64,000 bases of DNA from Malassezia japonica (lineage: Eukaryota; Basidiomycota; Malasseziomycetes; Malasseziales; Malasseziaceae): the NCBI RefSeq assembly GCF_029542785.1, contig NC_083374.1, positions 558,001 to 622,000 on the forward strand, in the 5' to 3' direction. Numbering within the stretch: the stretch's first letter is position 1; the number at the start of each line of letters is the position of its first letter. The notes under the pieces are model-generated. The model saw only the letters and a list, made by a program, of their open reading frames with translations. It did no database searches and was not told the DNA's origin. Below are positions 1-10,500 of this stretch, piece after piece. The position numbers were made by a program, and so were the translations under genes.

Positions 1-167
1 GCAACATCATCACTGCAGCAGACGCGTCGACACGACAGGGGAGGTAGGAAACGAGCAGGAGCTCCTCGCTTGGCAGCATGGATTAACGTAGAGATGATAG
101 ACATGAAGTTGAAGCACGTGGCAAGTGGAACTTGAATTCATCAAGATTGCGATCCGGGCCTATGCGC
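1..167. other. 3' flank of the APSES gene
   Basis: Non-coding as far as I can see. It should hold the 3' UTR of the minus-strand gene. No ORF or RNA is supported. Confidence 0.4.
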
Positions 168-1955
168 TCAGCGCACCTCGGCATGCGACTGAGTCCGCGC
201 GTCTGACTCGGGCGCATGGTCACCCGAGTAGACGGGCTGCACATTGCTATGGCCCTGAGAAGAGGGCATAGGCTCAGAAATCTTAGGACGCTTCATCATC
301 TTCATGTCGTCCAAAGCGAAATTTTGCGCGCCGAAACCACCCGAGGGGAACGAATCAGAAGGGCCGTGGCCGCTCGCGTTGGTCATCGCAGCATGGCCGC
401 CACCGCTCGGCGTTCCCGCGGTCTGTTGCGAGTTCTGCTCCGAGTCCTGGTGAGAGGCTTCCGAGGGCGACTGGCTGTAGTCGTCATTGGGGCGCTTCAT
501 ACCCGAGATCCGGCGGTGCGTGCCATTCGCACCCGGGTGCATGTTGGTCGGCGTACCGGGTTGTCCAGCGCTAGTGTCTGCACCGTGGTCCACGCGACGG
601 TCCATACCCATGGACGAGGTAGGCGTGGAGCGCATAGGCTGCGGCATGCCCTGCGAATAGTGGCCGTTGGCCGACGCAAACATGCCCGGACCAGCCGTCG
701 GCGGCGGCACCATCGCAGAGTGATGCTGGTGGTGCGGGTAGTGCTGCTGGTACTGCTGGTAGTGTAGCGAGTCATTTCCAGCTGCAACCTGTTCATGGGA
801 CTGCTGCTGCGCGTTCCCCCAGTGACTGCTGTCGAGGCCCGCATGCAGCGGCATGCCCGCGCCCATTTCACCGCCGCCCACTTCTTTCATACTCGCACCC
901 CCGGGGCTCGGTCCAGGATAGTGGCGCTGGACATGGCGCTCCTGCGCAGCTGCCATCACTGCCGCAGTCCGAGGGTAATTGTCGGGGTGGTACAGAAAGG
1001 ACTGGATGTTGGGCTCGAACAGAGGGTACAAAGCGTCGGCAATGCCGTGCTGCTCGGCGAGCTGCTTGCCGCGGTTGAAGGCGATCCACACGCCCTTGAG
1101 GTGCATCGCACCGACCTTGACGACAATGCGCTCCTTTTCGTTCTTCAAGATACCATCGCGCTTACCACGAGACATGCCACAGACGTTGAGCAGCTTGGTG
1201 CCATTGACCATGTTGTTGTCGTGGCGACGCGCAACGCACACGCCCTTGACGTCCACCTGGAAACAAAGGGTACCTTCGTCCTCCCACAGCGTCGTCGTCA
1301 CACGGTGGCGTCCAGCCAGGGGCAGCTGCGTGCTGTACTGTGGCGTCGCACCGTACGACGGAGCCTGGACCACCGCGCTCGGGGCCATGGGCCCCCCTGG
1401 ACCAGCAGGAAGACCTGCCCCTCCGGCCGAGCCGGCCATGGACAAAGGAGTACCGGCCTGCGCGTGGTGCGACGCCATATGGCCCGCCGCGTGGGGACTG
1501 TACCCATTGTGCGGCACCATGCTGTTCATCACCTGGTTGTGGTATGCAGGTGTCGTCGATGCACCTGGGTAGTGGGGTGGGTGGCCGTAGTGTGACATGT
1601 GTCCCATGTAGTTCGGATACGGGGGATAGGCATGGCCAGAGTACGAGCCGCCGTACATGGGGTGCTGGGCAGCTGCGTACGCGCCATAAGGCGACGCAGC
1701 CATCGGCGAGAGCTGTGCGCCAGGGAAGGAGCCTGCAGCAAGGTGATGCGGCGTCTGCTGGACGCTTTCAGGGTACAGGCCCGCGCCCGAGGCATGGTTG
1801 ACGTGTGTGTCGGATGCAGGAGCCATACCAGAGCTGGCGTGGCCATGCATCGGTGCCGTGCCGCCATGCGTCGCCGACGCCTGCGCGTGCTGCACAGATG
1901 ATGCACCATACTGCGACGGGCTGGTCGAGGGGACCGAAGGGCTTGCCGTGGACAT
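168..1955 (-). CDS. APSES-domain transcription factor (StuA/Asm1/Efg1 class)
   Basis: Single-exon ORF of 595 aa. The APSES/KilA-N DNA-binding domain lies at about residues 213-320, including FQVDVKGVCVARRHDNNMVN, NGTKLLNVCGMSRGKRDGIL, VVKVGAMHLKGVWIAF and the LYPLFEP region near its end. These blocks are diagnostic of the StuA/Asm1/Efg1 family of morphogenesis regulators, which bind DNA in the nucleus. The flanks are low-complexity, rich in His, Tyr, Ser, Gly and Gln, as is usual for the family. A basic KRP segment near the C-terminus could be a nuclear signal. The start is the ATG that gives MSTASPS. It diverges from the gene at 2371. The family assignment is firm. Which paralogue it is cannot be decided without a tree. 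Confidence 0.93.
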   Translation of the reverse strand: MSTASPSVPSTSPSQYGASSVQHAQASATHGGTAPMHGHASSGMAPASDTHVNHASGAGLYPESVQQTPHHLAAGSFPGAQLSPMAASPYGAYAAAQHPMYGGSYSGHAYPPYPNYMGHMSHYGHPPHYPGASTTPAYHNQVMNSMVPHNGYSPHAAGHMASHHAQAGTPLSMAGSAGGAGLPAGPGGPMAPSAVVQAPSYGATPQYSTQLPLAGRHRVTTTLWEDEGTLCFQVDVKGVCVARRHDNNMVNGTKLLNVCGMSRGKRDGILKNEKERIVVKVGAMHLKGVWIAFNRGKQLAEQHGIADALYPLFEPNIQSFLYHPDNYPRTAAVMAAAQERHVQRHYPGPSPGGASMKEVGGGEMGAGMPLHAGLDSSHWGNAQQQSHEQVAAGNDSLHYQQYQQHYPHHQHHSAMVPPPTAGPGMFASANGHYSQGMPQPMRSTPTSSMGMDRRVDHGADTSAGQPGTPTNMHPGANGTHRRISGMKRPNDDYSQSPSEASHQDSEQNSQQTAGTPSGGGHAAMTNASGHGPSDSFPSGGFGAQNFALDDMKMMKRPKISEPMPSSQGHSNVQPVYSGDHAPESDARTQSHAEVR

Positions 1956-2370
1956 GCTACTTCCACGTTCGCTAGCAGAGAAAGGCTTGTGTTTCAGACG
2001 AATAAGAGTGCTAAAAGACCTTATTCATACACTGTCGACGTGTGTCTTCTCTCCGCACCAGATTCGCTTGGGATCCAGGAACTTGGCGTCAAGCACCTCG
2101 AAGCAGTAGAACTGTGTGAGGATGCGGGTGCCGGGTGCAGGCACCCGCTTTTGCTTGCAGTTTGCGTCTCGGCTGGCTTGCCGGCTGCGCAGCAAATCGA
2201 ATCGCGTCGCATTCCGCCGGCTGCCAGCATTGCATATTTCGGCCGATGTCATGCAGATACTCACGTGAGCTTCGCTTCGTCGAGATTATGTGATATTTAG
2301 TCATTTAACGGGCGTGCGCGCACTTTCCAACGCAGGGTGCAGCATCGGCACCAGCAAGCACTCCACCGCG
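1956..2370. promoter_or_regulatory. Shared divergent promoter between the APSES gene and the 2371 gene
   Basis: 415 bp between the two divergent start codons. The short ORFs here overlap each other on both strands, and none resembles a protein I know. The one clear structure is the perfect inverted repeat listed separately at 2124-2148. No other element is recognised. Confidence 0.5.
2124..2148. repeat. Perfect 9-bp inverted repeat with 7-nt spacer
   Basis: GCGGGTGCC at 2124-2132 and its exact reverse complement GGCACCCGC at 2140-2148 flank the spacer GGGTGCA, followed by TTTTGCTTGC. It lies in the divergent promoter, about 170 bp from the APSES start. It could be a dimeric regulator site or a hairpin in the 5' leader. 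No function is demonstrated. Confidence 0.7.
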
Positions 2371-4122
2371 ATGCTGGACGAAACGACTCCGGCACCGCCA
2401 GAGGCTGGACATCCTGCTCCACAGGAGCCTCAGGAGAATGAGTCCAAGATGATTACTGAGCAAACTCCTGCTCAGGTGCCGCTGCCGGAGGAGCGAAAGG
2501 CACCCGAAGAACCCGCGCCGCAGCCCCACCCGACACGCAACAACTCGGATCCTATTCCCCAGTCGGACGATAAGCAAGAGGAGGACACCAATCAGCGCTC
2601 TGGAAGTGCGCCTGCAGAGGCACCCAAGAGCACGGACGATACCAATGCCCAAGAGTCTGACCCCGCCAACCCGGACGTACAGCAGCAGATGCGCGAACAG
2701 GAAACAACGCGTCTCATGTGGCTCTCGCTACCCGAGAACGACCAGTCAGCCTACTACTCCGATCCCGATGAGGATGAAACGCCAGACTATAACGATCCAG
2801 GCCCGTCCCAGTATACCAACCGCAACCACAAGCTGCGTACCAAGGACGGCATGCGCTGGATCCACCGTGGAAAATTGGGTGACTGGACAGAGGCGCGTGC
2901 AGAGCGCGAGCTCCAGGAGCGTGAGGAACGGAGAATCGATGCTTTCCAGCACGCCAGTGTCGAAGCGCTCCTAGAGGCTGAGGCACACATGCCGGGGGGT
3001 CTCGGTGGCATCTGGCGCGAACCTCCTCGCTTCAAACGCAGGCGGGTCGGCGTGCCGACGGCGCGGCGGAACAAACTGCGCACCGAGAGTATGGACCCTG
3101 AAAACGATCTTTTGGGCGACGACTTGGACGAAGAGGAGCGCTTGTCGCTTAGCGCAGCCACCTTGGCACCGTCGCTCCTCCTCCCGGTGCTCAGCCCTCG
3201 GGACTTGCTGCAGAGCAAGCTGCTCAAGCAGATCTTTTGTAACCCGCACATTACAGCCCTGAGCCGTACAGCACTGGATCTGCGCGAAAGCGAGCATGCA
3301 ATGAACCGTGCATTGGGCCGCTGCTTTGGGGCCATGGAACGCATTTTTGATTCGGACCCACGCGAGGTGGATGCGATTGCGATCGGCTCTTTGCGCAAGC
3401 CTCAGGAGGAGAGCGAGGCGCCCGCTCCTGCTTCGGGGGCTCTGGCCGTCAAACAACAAAGCGAAAAGGCGAATGCCGCGCAGGACGAAGCGCATGCCGG
3501 AAGCGAGGCGATGGAGCAGGACCCTGTGCCTCAAGACACCAAGGAGGAGCCGGAGCAGAAGCAAGAAGAGCCGAAGCAACCACCTTCAGAGAGCTGCCCG
3601 CCGCCGCCGCTGGGCCCGATGGATATTGCGCCGCCCTTGGCCCAGATTAACAACCTGTTCCTGACTAAGGAGGGGTTGACTATCCCGGTGCCCGAATCTA
3701 TGGGCGAAGCGGGTGAGGGCAATACTTTGACGCTCTCGGAAGAGGACCAGCGCGAAATTGTATATGGAAGCCTCGAGTCGCTGAATGATTTGTACTCGGA
3801 CAGCCGTGAATATATGGAGCGCCTCGAAGAGGTGCGTGCCATGCTCGCAGACGTCGAGTGGCACCGCGGGCATATTTGGAATATCCTTCGAAGCTGGGCG
3901 TCCAAGAAGGACAACGAGGAGTACCAAGCAACCAAGATGTACCGGGATGCGCGGAAGAATATGCACAACGTTCCCGGTGGGCCCGAGGTCATGATGCAGA
4001 ACTATGATCATGATACCAGCAACGCAGGCGCCGCTGCGACAACCTCTGCAAAGGGAAACCGCGGCAGTGAATATGGCGGTTCCTCGAGTCGTCGGGGTGC
4101 TAAGCGTCGTTCGGGAAGATAG
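2371..4122 (+). CDS. Acidic nuclear-type protein, possibly an Rxt2-like Rpd3L subunit
   Basis: Single exon. The frame is open upstream only through a GTG at 2290, so I take the first ATG at 2371 (MLDETTPAPP), giving 583 aa. The N-terminus is acidic and Pro/Gln-rich. A conserved-looking block NRNHKLRTKDGMRWIHRGKL is followed by a basic RFKRRRVGVPTARRNKL stretch. A helical block with ALRLESEHAMNRALG-type heptads sits mid-protein (the DNA reads LDLRESEHAMNRALGRCF), and a coiled-coil-like EYMERLEEVRAMLADVEWHR segment follows. The tail is basic (RRGAKRRSGR). This order of parts recalls fungal Rxt2, a subunit of the Rpd3L histone deacetylase complex, but I cannot confirm the match by eye. The coding call is firm; the function is tentative. 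Confidence 0.8.
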   Translation: MLDETTPAPPEAGHPAPQEPQENESKMITEQTPAQVPLPEERKAPEEPAPQPHPTRNNSDPIPQSDDKQEEDTNQRSGSAPAEAPKSTDDTNAQESDPANPDVQQQMREQETTRLMWLSLPENDQSAYYSDPDEDETPDYNDPGPSQYTNRNHKLRTKDGMRWIHRGKLGDWTEARAERELQEREERRIDAFQHASVEALLEAEAHMPGGLGGIWREPPRFKRRRVGVPTARRNKLRTESMDPENDLLGDDLDEEERLSLSAATLAPSLLLPVLSPRDLLQSKLLKQIFCNPHITALSRTALDLRESEHAMNRALGRCFGAMERIFDSDPREVDAIAIGSLRKPQEESEAPAPASGALAVKQQSEKANAAQDEAHAGSEAMEQDPVPQDTKEEPEQKQEEPKQPPSESCPPPPLGPMDIAPPLAQINNLFLTKEGLTIPVPESMGEAGEGNTLTLSEEDQREIVYGSLESLNDLYSDSREYMERLEEVRAMLADVEWHRGHIWNILRSWASKKDNEEYQATKMYRDARKNMHNVPGGPEVMMQNYDHDTSNAGAAATTSAKGNRGSEYGGSSSRRGAKRRSGR

Positions 4123-4222
4123 TTCTCACATAAGAAATGATCATGTATGTGACGGATGCACTAGCCTCTGCCTTTCTCCACACGAAGCTGTCCAAAAAAA
4201 GTGTGTGCAGCCCAAAAAAATG

Positions 4223-4315
4223 CTTCCGCGCCGGGAATTGAACCCGGGTCTGGTCCGAACAATCGGGACAAGCCTTCATGACAAGGACCCGTCATAGCCA
4301 CTAAACTACGCAGAA
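4223..4315 (-). tRNA. tRNA-Asp(GTC) with a 21-nt intron
   Basis: Reading the minus strand, the acceptor TTCTGCG pairs with CGCGGAA (one G-U), followed by discriminator G. The anticodon stem is GGTCC/GGACC, with loop TTGTCA carrying anticodon GTC. The T arm is CCGGG-TTCAATT-CCCGG. A 21-nt intron interrupts the loop one base 3' of the anticodon, the canonical position, leaving a 72-nt mature tRNA. On the + strand the flank at the 3' end is A-rich, which is a T run on the transcribed strand and fits a Pol III terminator. Confidence 0.9.
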
Positions 4316-4469
4316 AACAGACACTTATTCAATCGTCAACTTGCATCTATAGAAAGGTGGGGTACGGCCTGCGCGCGGCGTTAGCGAGGAAACACGTGAA
4401 AGCCGTTGTGCATCTTAGGCTCGGTCGGAAATAAGCCCCCGCGTTGACACCATATTTGGCTATTCCACC

Positions 4470-5867
4470 ATGGCTGTCGATCCGAAAGTTGAACAGGCCG
4501 TGACGCTGGCAAAGCCCGCAAAGGTCAAACACCTGTCTTTTATCGTCCGGGCTCTTTTGTTCCATATTTTCTTTGTACCGACCACCGCGCTGCTCCTTCC
4601 TCTCTTCGTGCTCCGTGCACTGATTCCATTCGGCCCTGGCCGTTACGAGGGGTGGACGGTGCTTGAGGCACTGGGCGTCTTTTTGACTCGCTATGCCATG
4701 CGCAACATTATCCGTTTCCACTTGCAGCCGATTCCCCCTCGCGAGAAGGGCTGGCGTGAGATGGACAACATCATCGGTGGCTTCCTGTCGCTCATCAACC
4801 TGTCCGGCCCCGGTGGTCTGGTCGCCTCTGCGCCGCCGGTCGTTGATCAGGTCGAAGGCTACATTCGTGAGGGTCGCCGTGATACCGACTGGTTCAACCC
4901 GCCGCCGCTGGAGGCGCTCAAGGGTATCCTCTCGATCAAGGTCGGTGACAACAAGGTGACCGACTCTACCCAGTACAAGGGTGCGGCTCTTGTCGAACCC
5001 AAGTGGGCCAAGACGCGTGTCAAGGGTTATTGGTTCATGCACAACCATGCAGACTCGCCGACGCCTGGTCCTTCGGGCAGCCAGAAGCGCCCCGTCGTGC
5101 TCTTCTTCCATGGTGGTGCTGGTGTCAGCTTCTCTGCCGGCGACGCGTTCCTGGGCCAGACGCTCGCCAAGACGCTCGCGAAGAAGGGTCAGGTTGATCT
5201 GTTCTCTGTGGACTACAACCTCGCGCCTTTCGCTCCGTTCCCTGTGCAGATCGTCCAGGCGCTGGGTGGTTACCTGCACCTGATCAACTCGTACGGCTAC
5301 CTCCCTGAGCAGATCTTTATCGGTGGTGACAGCTTCGGTAGCTGGCTCACTCTCCAGCTCGAGCACTACCTCCGCACAGATGGCAAGTTTATCACAGACA
5401 GCTGGAAGAACAAAGCATCGACCGCGTCGGGTGTTCCTGGCCTGCTCCTCCTTTCTCCGTGGGTCTGCCCCTTCGACATTGACACGCCTTCGCGCCGGAA
5501 GAGCGTGGAGACTGGCCATGATATCCTCTTTCCCGCGTATGCTCATTGGGGTGTGAACTCGTTGCAGGTCGGTCCCAACTTCAAGGACCGTTTCCCCGAC
5601 CTCGAGAACCCTTGGATTGCGCCATACTGCTTACCCCAGGCCGACATTGGCAAGCTTCCGCCTTCTTACGTGCTTCTGGGTGGCCTTGAAGCCCTTGTCG
5701 ACGAGGACCTTGCATTTGTGAGCAAACTTCGTGACGCAGGCGTTAGTGTTGAGTTGCAGGTGGACGAGGCCGGATGCCACGACTTCGGCACTATGTCTAC
5801 CTTCCTTCCGCGTTATTCCCCTGCATGTGTTGCTATGGGCAAGTGGATCCGTGGCAAGACTGTTTGA
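4470..5867 (+). CDS. Membrane-anchored alpha/beta hydrolase (hormone-sensitive lipase / AADAC-like)
   Basis: 465 aa in one exon, starting at CCACCATGG. A hydrophobic N-terminal segment at about residues 25-52 (FIVRALLFHIFFVPTTALLL) could anchor it to a membrane. The oxyanion-hole motif HGGAG is near residue 213. The nucleophile elbow GDSFG places the catalytic Ser at 288. The acid is probably Asp411 or Asp413 (VDED) and the base His437 (GCHDF). This order matches fold-3 esterases/lipases of the HSL group, which hydrolyse ester bonds of lipophilic substrates. The true substrate cannot be read from sequence. In a lipid-dependent skin yeast it could act on host or cellular lipids, which is inference. 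Confidence 0.88.
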   Translation: MAVDPKVEQAVTLAKPAKVKHLSFIVRALLFHIFFVPTTALLLPLFVLRALIPFGPGRYEGWTVLEALGVFLTRYAMRNIIRFHLQPIPPREKGWREMDNIIGGFLSLINLSGPGGLVASAPPVVDQVEGYIREGRRDTDWFNPPPLEALKGILSIKVGDNKVTDSTQYKGAALVEPKWAKTRVKGYWFMHNHADSPTPGPSGSQKRPVVLFFHGGAGVSFSAGDAFLGQTLAKTLAKKGQVDLFSVDYNLAPFAPFPVQIVQALGGYLHLINSYGYLPEQIFIGGDSFGSWLTLQLEHYLRTDGKFITDSWKNKASTASGVPGLLLLSPWVCPFDIDTPSRRKSVETGHDILFPAYAHWGVNSLQVGPNFKDRFPDLENPWIAPYCLPQADIGKLPPSYVLLGGLEALVDEDLAFVSKLRDAGVSVELQVDEAGCHDFGTMSTFLPRYSPACVAMGKWIRGKTV

Positions 5868-5976
5868 TCTTTTCGCATTTCTTCATAGTCACTCTAAGCG
5901 CATGTCGTTTCGCATCCTATTCCTAAAAAATAAAAAATTATAATAATTCGTTCGAGGTCCTATCCCAAAAATTAAC

Positions 5977-6072
5977 AGGGCCGCCTGGGGCTCGAACCCA
6001 GGACCTCATCTTGTATCCGTCAACATCAGTCGATGTAGGAGAGACGCATTCTACCAACTGAACTAACGGCCC
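5977..6072 (-). tRNA. tRNA-Arg(CCT) with a 23-nt intron
   Basis: On the minus strand the acceptor GGGCCGT pairs with GCGGCCC (one G-U). The D arm is GTTC/GAAT-like. The anticodon stem CGTCT pairs with AGATG, and the loop reads CTCCTA, giving anticodon CCT (reads AGG). The T arm is CTGGG-TTCGAGC-CCCAG. A 23-nt intron lies after position 37. The mature length is 73 nt. Confidence 0.88.
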
Positions 6073-6215
6073 AGCAATCACATCTTTGTCGACTAACATG
6101 CCTATATGGGATTTGCGGAAAAAAATTAAATGTAATCGGGCTTGGTAGAATCGGCGGACATACATTCCCCCGAGCATCGACCGCGGCTGTGCTTCGGTCG
6201 TTGGGGAGGACGGTC

Positions 6216-7418
6216 ATGCAGCGAAGATCGGAGCATACCTATGCGCTCCCCTCCTCTAAGAGGCAGTCTAGGAATATCCAATCCGCGCATTCAAGTCCAT
6301 CTAACTCAGCACCCCCGTCGCCACGCACTGGTATTTTGCTGCCAACGCCGAGTAACTATGGGAACACTGTCCCACAACCTTTAGCTTATCGCCAGCGCAA
6401 TCACTCTTCATCGTCGCTCCCGACGACTCCCCCGGTATCTCAACCGAGCCCAGTGGACATCTCGCATCTTTTTTCGCCTGAACGCCTCGGTTATCAGACC
6501 AATGATTGGTCTCTGCTAGGCATTGAACGCCCTCAAGTCCGGTCCAAATATATCATCACGCTCCTCTACTGGCCCACAATGACACTGTATACCTGGCCTA
6601 TTGACCCACGGAAGCCACCGACGCAAGGTACTTGTTTCATCACCCCCACGGGCTCGGATAACCACGAAGCCAACTCCACGGCCACATTGCGGATGAGCTT
6701 GCGACTGCTGGAAGATTGTTTACGGACATGGATTCGCCACTCGCGCTCGCGCTCTCCTGGAGGGGGAAGTGGCGGACGTATGGTGGTAAACAACAGTGAG
6801 CTCGACGTGGTGACCACCATGTTGCGCCTTACAACCACCACCGAAGACCAGCGGGAGCACTGGCTGCGACTGCAACAGATCCCCGAGGTTATCCCTACGT
6901 CGACGCCCTCGTCCCCCGTGCAGACGCCCTCTGCAATCCCAGAAGACACGGTATATTCTCCTACGGAGAGTTCGGACTCGGGTCGGTATCCTCCGCGGTC
7001 CTCATCGCTATCGCCACATGGCCGGCGGCGAACGCCGCAGACACTCTCCCCTATTCTGACGCCTGCGCAAGGCCTGCCAAGTGTCCCGCGTCCACTGTCA
7101 GATGGAATACTACCAAGTGCCGAGCGCACGCAGTCACCGACGCCTGCGCTTTCGGTGACAGAAGCATCTCCTGTCGTGCAGAACCGGCCGCAATTCCCCA
7201 GCATGCCCGATCAGGGAGCGACTAATCCGCAGCTGGACCAAAATATCGACTCGGTAATTCAGGCCTTGTCTCTTCACGACAATGCTAAACCCGCGCCTAG
7301 TGCTGCACCGGCTGTGCCAAGTGTAACAGTGACAAGTGGAAGCGTCGACAGCCAAAATCAGCCCCTGACCACGCAAAGTGCGGAGACGGGCGTACCTGCC
7401 GGCGCACCGAGCACGTAA
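6216..7418 (+). CDS. Conserved-looking hypothetical protein with a disordered C-terminus
   Basis: 400 aa from the first ATG at 6216 (MQRRSEHTY); the 27 nt upstream only add a GTG-initiated extension. Residues about 80-215 look folded, with LFSPERLGYQTNDWSLLGIE, then KYIITLLYWPTMTLYTWPID and RMSLRLLEDCLRTWIRHS. The remainder is Ser/Pro/Thr-rich (SPTESSDSGRYPPRSSS) and probably disordered. I do not recognise the family. It sits between tRNA-Arg and the 3' end of FKS1, in convergent orientation to FKS1. No signal peptide or transmembrane segment is apparent. Confidence 0.7.
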   Translation: MQRRSEHTYALPSSKRQSRNIQSAHSSPSNSAPPSPRTGILLPTPSNYGNTVPQPLAYRQRNHSSSSLPTTPPVSQPSPVDISHLFSPERLGYQTNDWSLLGIERPQVRSKYIITLLYWPTMTLYTWPIDPRKPPTQGTCFITPTGSDNHEANSTATLRMSLRLLEDCLRTWIRHSRSRSPGGGSGGRMVVNNSELDVVTTMLRLTTTTEDQREHWLRLQQIPEVIPTSTPSSPVQTPSAIPEDTVYSPTESSDSGRYPPRSSSLSPHGRRRTPQTLSPILTPAQGLPSVPRPLSDGILPSAERTQSPTPALSVTEASPVVQNRPQFPSMPDQGATNPQLDQNIDSVIQALSLHDNAKPAPSAAPAVPSVTVTSGSVDSQNQPLTTQSAETGVPAGAPST

Positions 7419-7586
7419 TACTATTTTTCCAGCGCGCCTTGGCGCTGCATCATAGCCAACCAATTATGTGTAGTGACAATTCCATCATTGCGTAAAGTCC
7501 ACGATACAAGGGAAGGTGGGGGAACCGCGGCTATATATGTAGTGCCAAAGCACAGCGTTCCTAGGGCAGGGGGGGAGTCAAGGTTC

Positions 7587-10500
7587 TTAGAGCGTCGAGC
7601 AGAAGGAGCACATGGTGTCCTTCGTGTCTGCGTTCACCGTCGAGGCGATGATGATCGGCACCAGAATCAGGGCCAGGAACACCACCCAGGCAAAGACAAA
7701 CACGACCGAGTAGCGCATCACGATCGAGCGACGCTGCGCGCGCTGGCGGAGCGAGTAGATCGGTGCATGGATCTGCTTCGAAGGACGCAGCCAGAAGAGC
7801 GCCGTAGAGTGGAAGCGGTCCACGTACGGCACCAGCAACGGGATCGACAGCGCAAAGAGCAGCAGATGAGCCGTGATGAAGTCTGCCGAGAAGAGCGACA
7901 TCTCGATAATCTTGACGATGTATTCACGCGCCGGCTGGCTGAAGGCGTGGCCACCGAGGCCACGGCCGTACCAGCGACCCGTCCACCACGCACGGTTCGT
8001 CTCGTCGTGCTTCAGCTCACGCGAGATGACCAGGGCGATGAGGATCTTGAAAATAGCGCGCTGAATCGCAATCATCGCAAGAATACCCAAGACCGTGTTG
8101 GCCGTGTTGTAGTACTCAATGTACCACAGGAACTCGAAGATGGCGAGAATACCGGCAACAGAGAGGAGATGGGCAATCGCGGCAATCACACTGCCGAACT
8201 TGGCGCAGCACGAGTTGAGCGCGGGGCCGAAGAACAGACTCGTCAGGAACAGCACCAGAAGCACGGCGGCATTCCAGGCGATCGGCACGAGCGAGATGAT
8301 GGCCAGGCGCACAATACCGCCCTGAACGTCGCCACGGCGCGCGTCCGAGTCGGGCAGGGCGGGGAAGCTTTTCACGAAGCAGTAGCACACCGAGAAAATG
8401 ACCGCAATGCAGATCGGCACAATGACCTCGTGCATCACAATCGTCTTCAGACCAGCGCGCGGAACATCGTTGGTCAGCTTCTCCGAAGGGTGACCCAGGC
8501 GCTTCTTCTTGAAGCCCGTGATGCGCGTACGGCTCAGACGACAGTAACCGATCCACGAGTTGGCGTGCGAGCGGCTGTTACCACGCGCCATCCAGCGCAG
8601 GAATTCGCGGTAGTCGATGACGAAGTCCGAGAACGAGAACTCGTGGGGGTTGAACAGGAACGGAGCGACACACAGCGCAACCAAGCTGATCCAGAAGTAG
8701 ATCAGATGGGGCATCCACACGGCGAGCGTCGCGTAGAAGCACATGAGCAATGCGCGCATACCCGAGTAGATCGACGGACCGGCGAAACGGCTGTAGAGTA
8801 GGGCGAAGGTCTGGCGAGTAGTGGCGAAACCACGGCCAGTGGCAATGTAGCGGGCACCACCAAACGTCAAGTTGGTAATGATCGAGTGCGAGTAGATCTG
8901 CGTCGTGAAGATCTCAAACAGCGGGCTGAGCGAAGCGAACTGCTTAAAGAGACGCACAAACGCAGAGATCGCACCACGCTCCGACAGCTCTTGCAGGAAG
9001 AGCGGCAGGAAGGCGATCATGAACACCAACAGAATACTGATGACCGTACGTTGCACCCAGTAGATGACGGGGTTCAGGTAGTAGCAAGTGCCCGAGCCAA
9101 GAATGAACTCACTGCCCGTGTCGGGGCACACTTCGAGCGAGGAGTAGAGCGAACCGATGAACATCAGCGCAAACATGAACATGTGCACCGCAAAGATGAC
9201 CATGATGTTGTTGATGTGGAAACCGGGGTGACCATAGTAGAACGTAAGGAAGCGATCCACCGGGAGCTGCGTACCGAGGTAGTAGTACTCACGCGAGAGA
9301 ATCTGCTCACCCATACCGTTACCCAACTTGGTAATGAAGTTGAGAATGGTACCGAAACCAAGGTCACGACCCTTACCACACTGGTAGTACTCGCAGTGCT
9401 TAATGCGAGCGCCACGGCAGAAGACCATAATACCAGCGTAGATATCCTCGTTCAGATGCAGACCCTTCTGCGCCTTGGAGACACCGCCACGCGTCGTCAT
9501 GTACGTCGAGTTCAAAAAGTCGGGGTGGCCGTAGTGGAACTTGCCGCCAATCTGTGCGAGACCACGACCAGCGAGCGTACCGAACGTCTGCTCCTTACCG
9601 GCAGCAACGTCACCAAGGATACCAATGTTCTCCGAGAAAATGTACTCCCTCGAACCAACAATGGCGACCTTGGCCTTTTCAAACTCGCGGTAGTGAGGAC
9701 CGTAGGGGTTCTCGCTCGGGGTGTCGATCGCTTCGAATTCGGCCAGGACATTGCGGATCTTGAGACACTCTTCCAGGTAGTTGTCCTGGTTGGCGTCAAT
9801 CAGCTGGAGGTACTCGCCACGCGTGAAGATGATCGCGTGGTTCTGGTTGTCGGCCTTACCGTCACCGAGAATCGGGTTACCCGGCAGCTCGATGCGGAAC
9901 TTGGGGCGGCGGCGGCCGCTCGGAAGCATCTCCGAGTGACCATCGACAAGCGCAGAGAACCAGCGCGACTCACCACCTTCCTTGCGCGACGGCTCCTCGT
10001 CCAGGTAGGCAATCAGCAGATCGGGGTAGGCACGCAGCAAGAACTCCGTGTTCTCGATTTCCTCCTTGTTGAAACGCGAGTAGCGCTGCATAGAGATCAC
10101 AAACTTGAACTTGCGACGGCTCATGCGCTCCAGCTCACGCTCCAGACGCTCCGTGTTACCACCAAAGAGCTGCACCACCTCGGGGTTCTCGACACGGTAA
10201 AGCAGTTTGATGGCCTTGTTGTAGTTCATGAAACCAGACACGGTACGGTAGAGGGTCTGCGCACGCAGCGACGACCAAATACGCGTACGCAGCGTGTACT
10301 CGGGCGCGGCCGACTTGAAACCAATGCAGTAGAAGGGCAGGTCATCCGTCTTGGCACCCTTGCCCGCCGCCTTCTCGTCTTCCAGACCAAAGGGCGGTGC
10401 ACCGGGGAAGCCACTCGTCTCCTCCGCAAGAATCTTGGTGTCCTTCACGAAGTTGTCCCACTCGACCGGGTGCAGCTGCTTGAGGTACTCGAGCAGCGTC

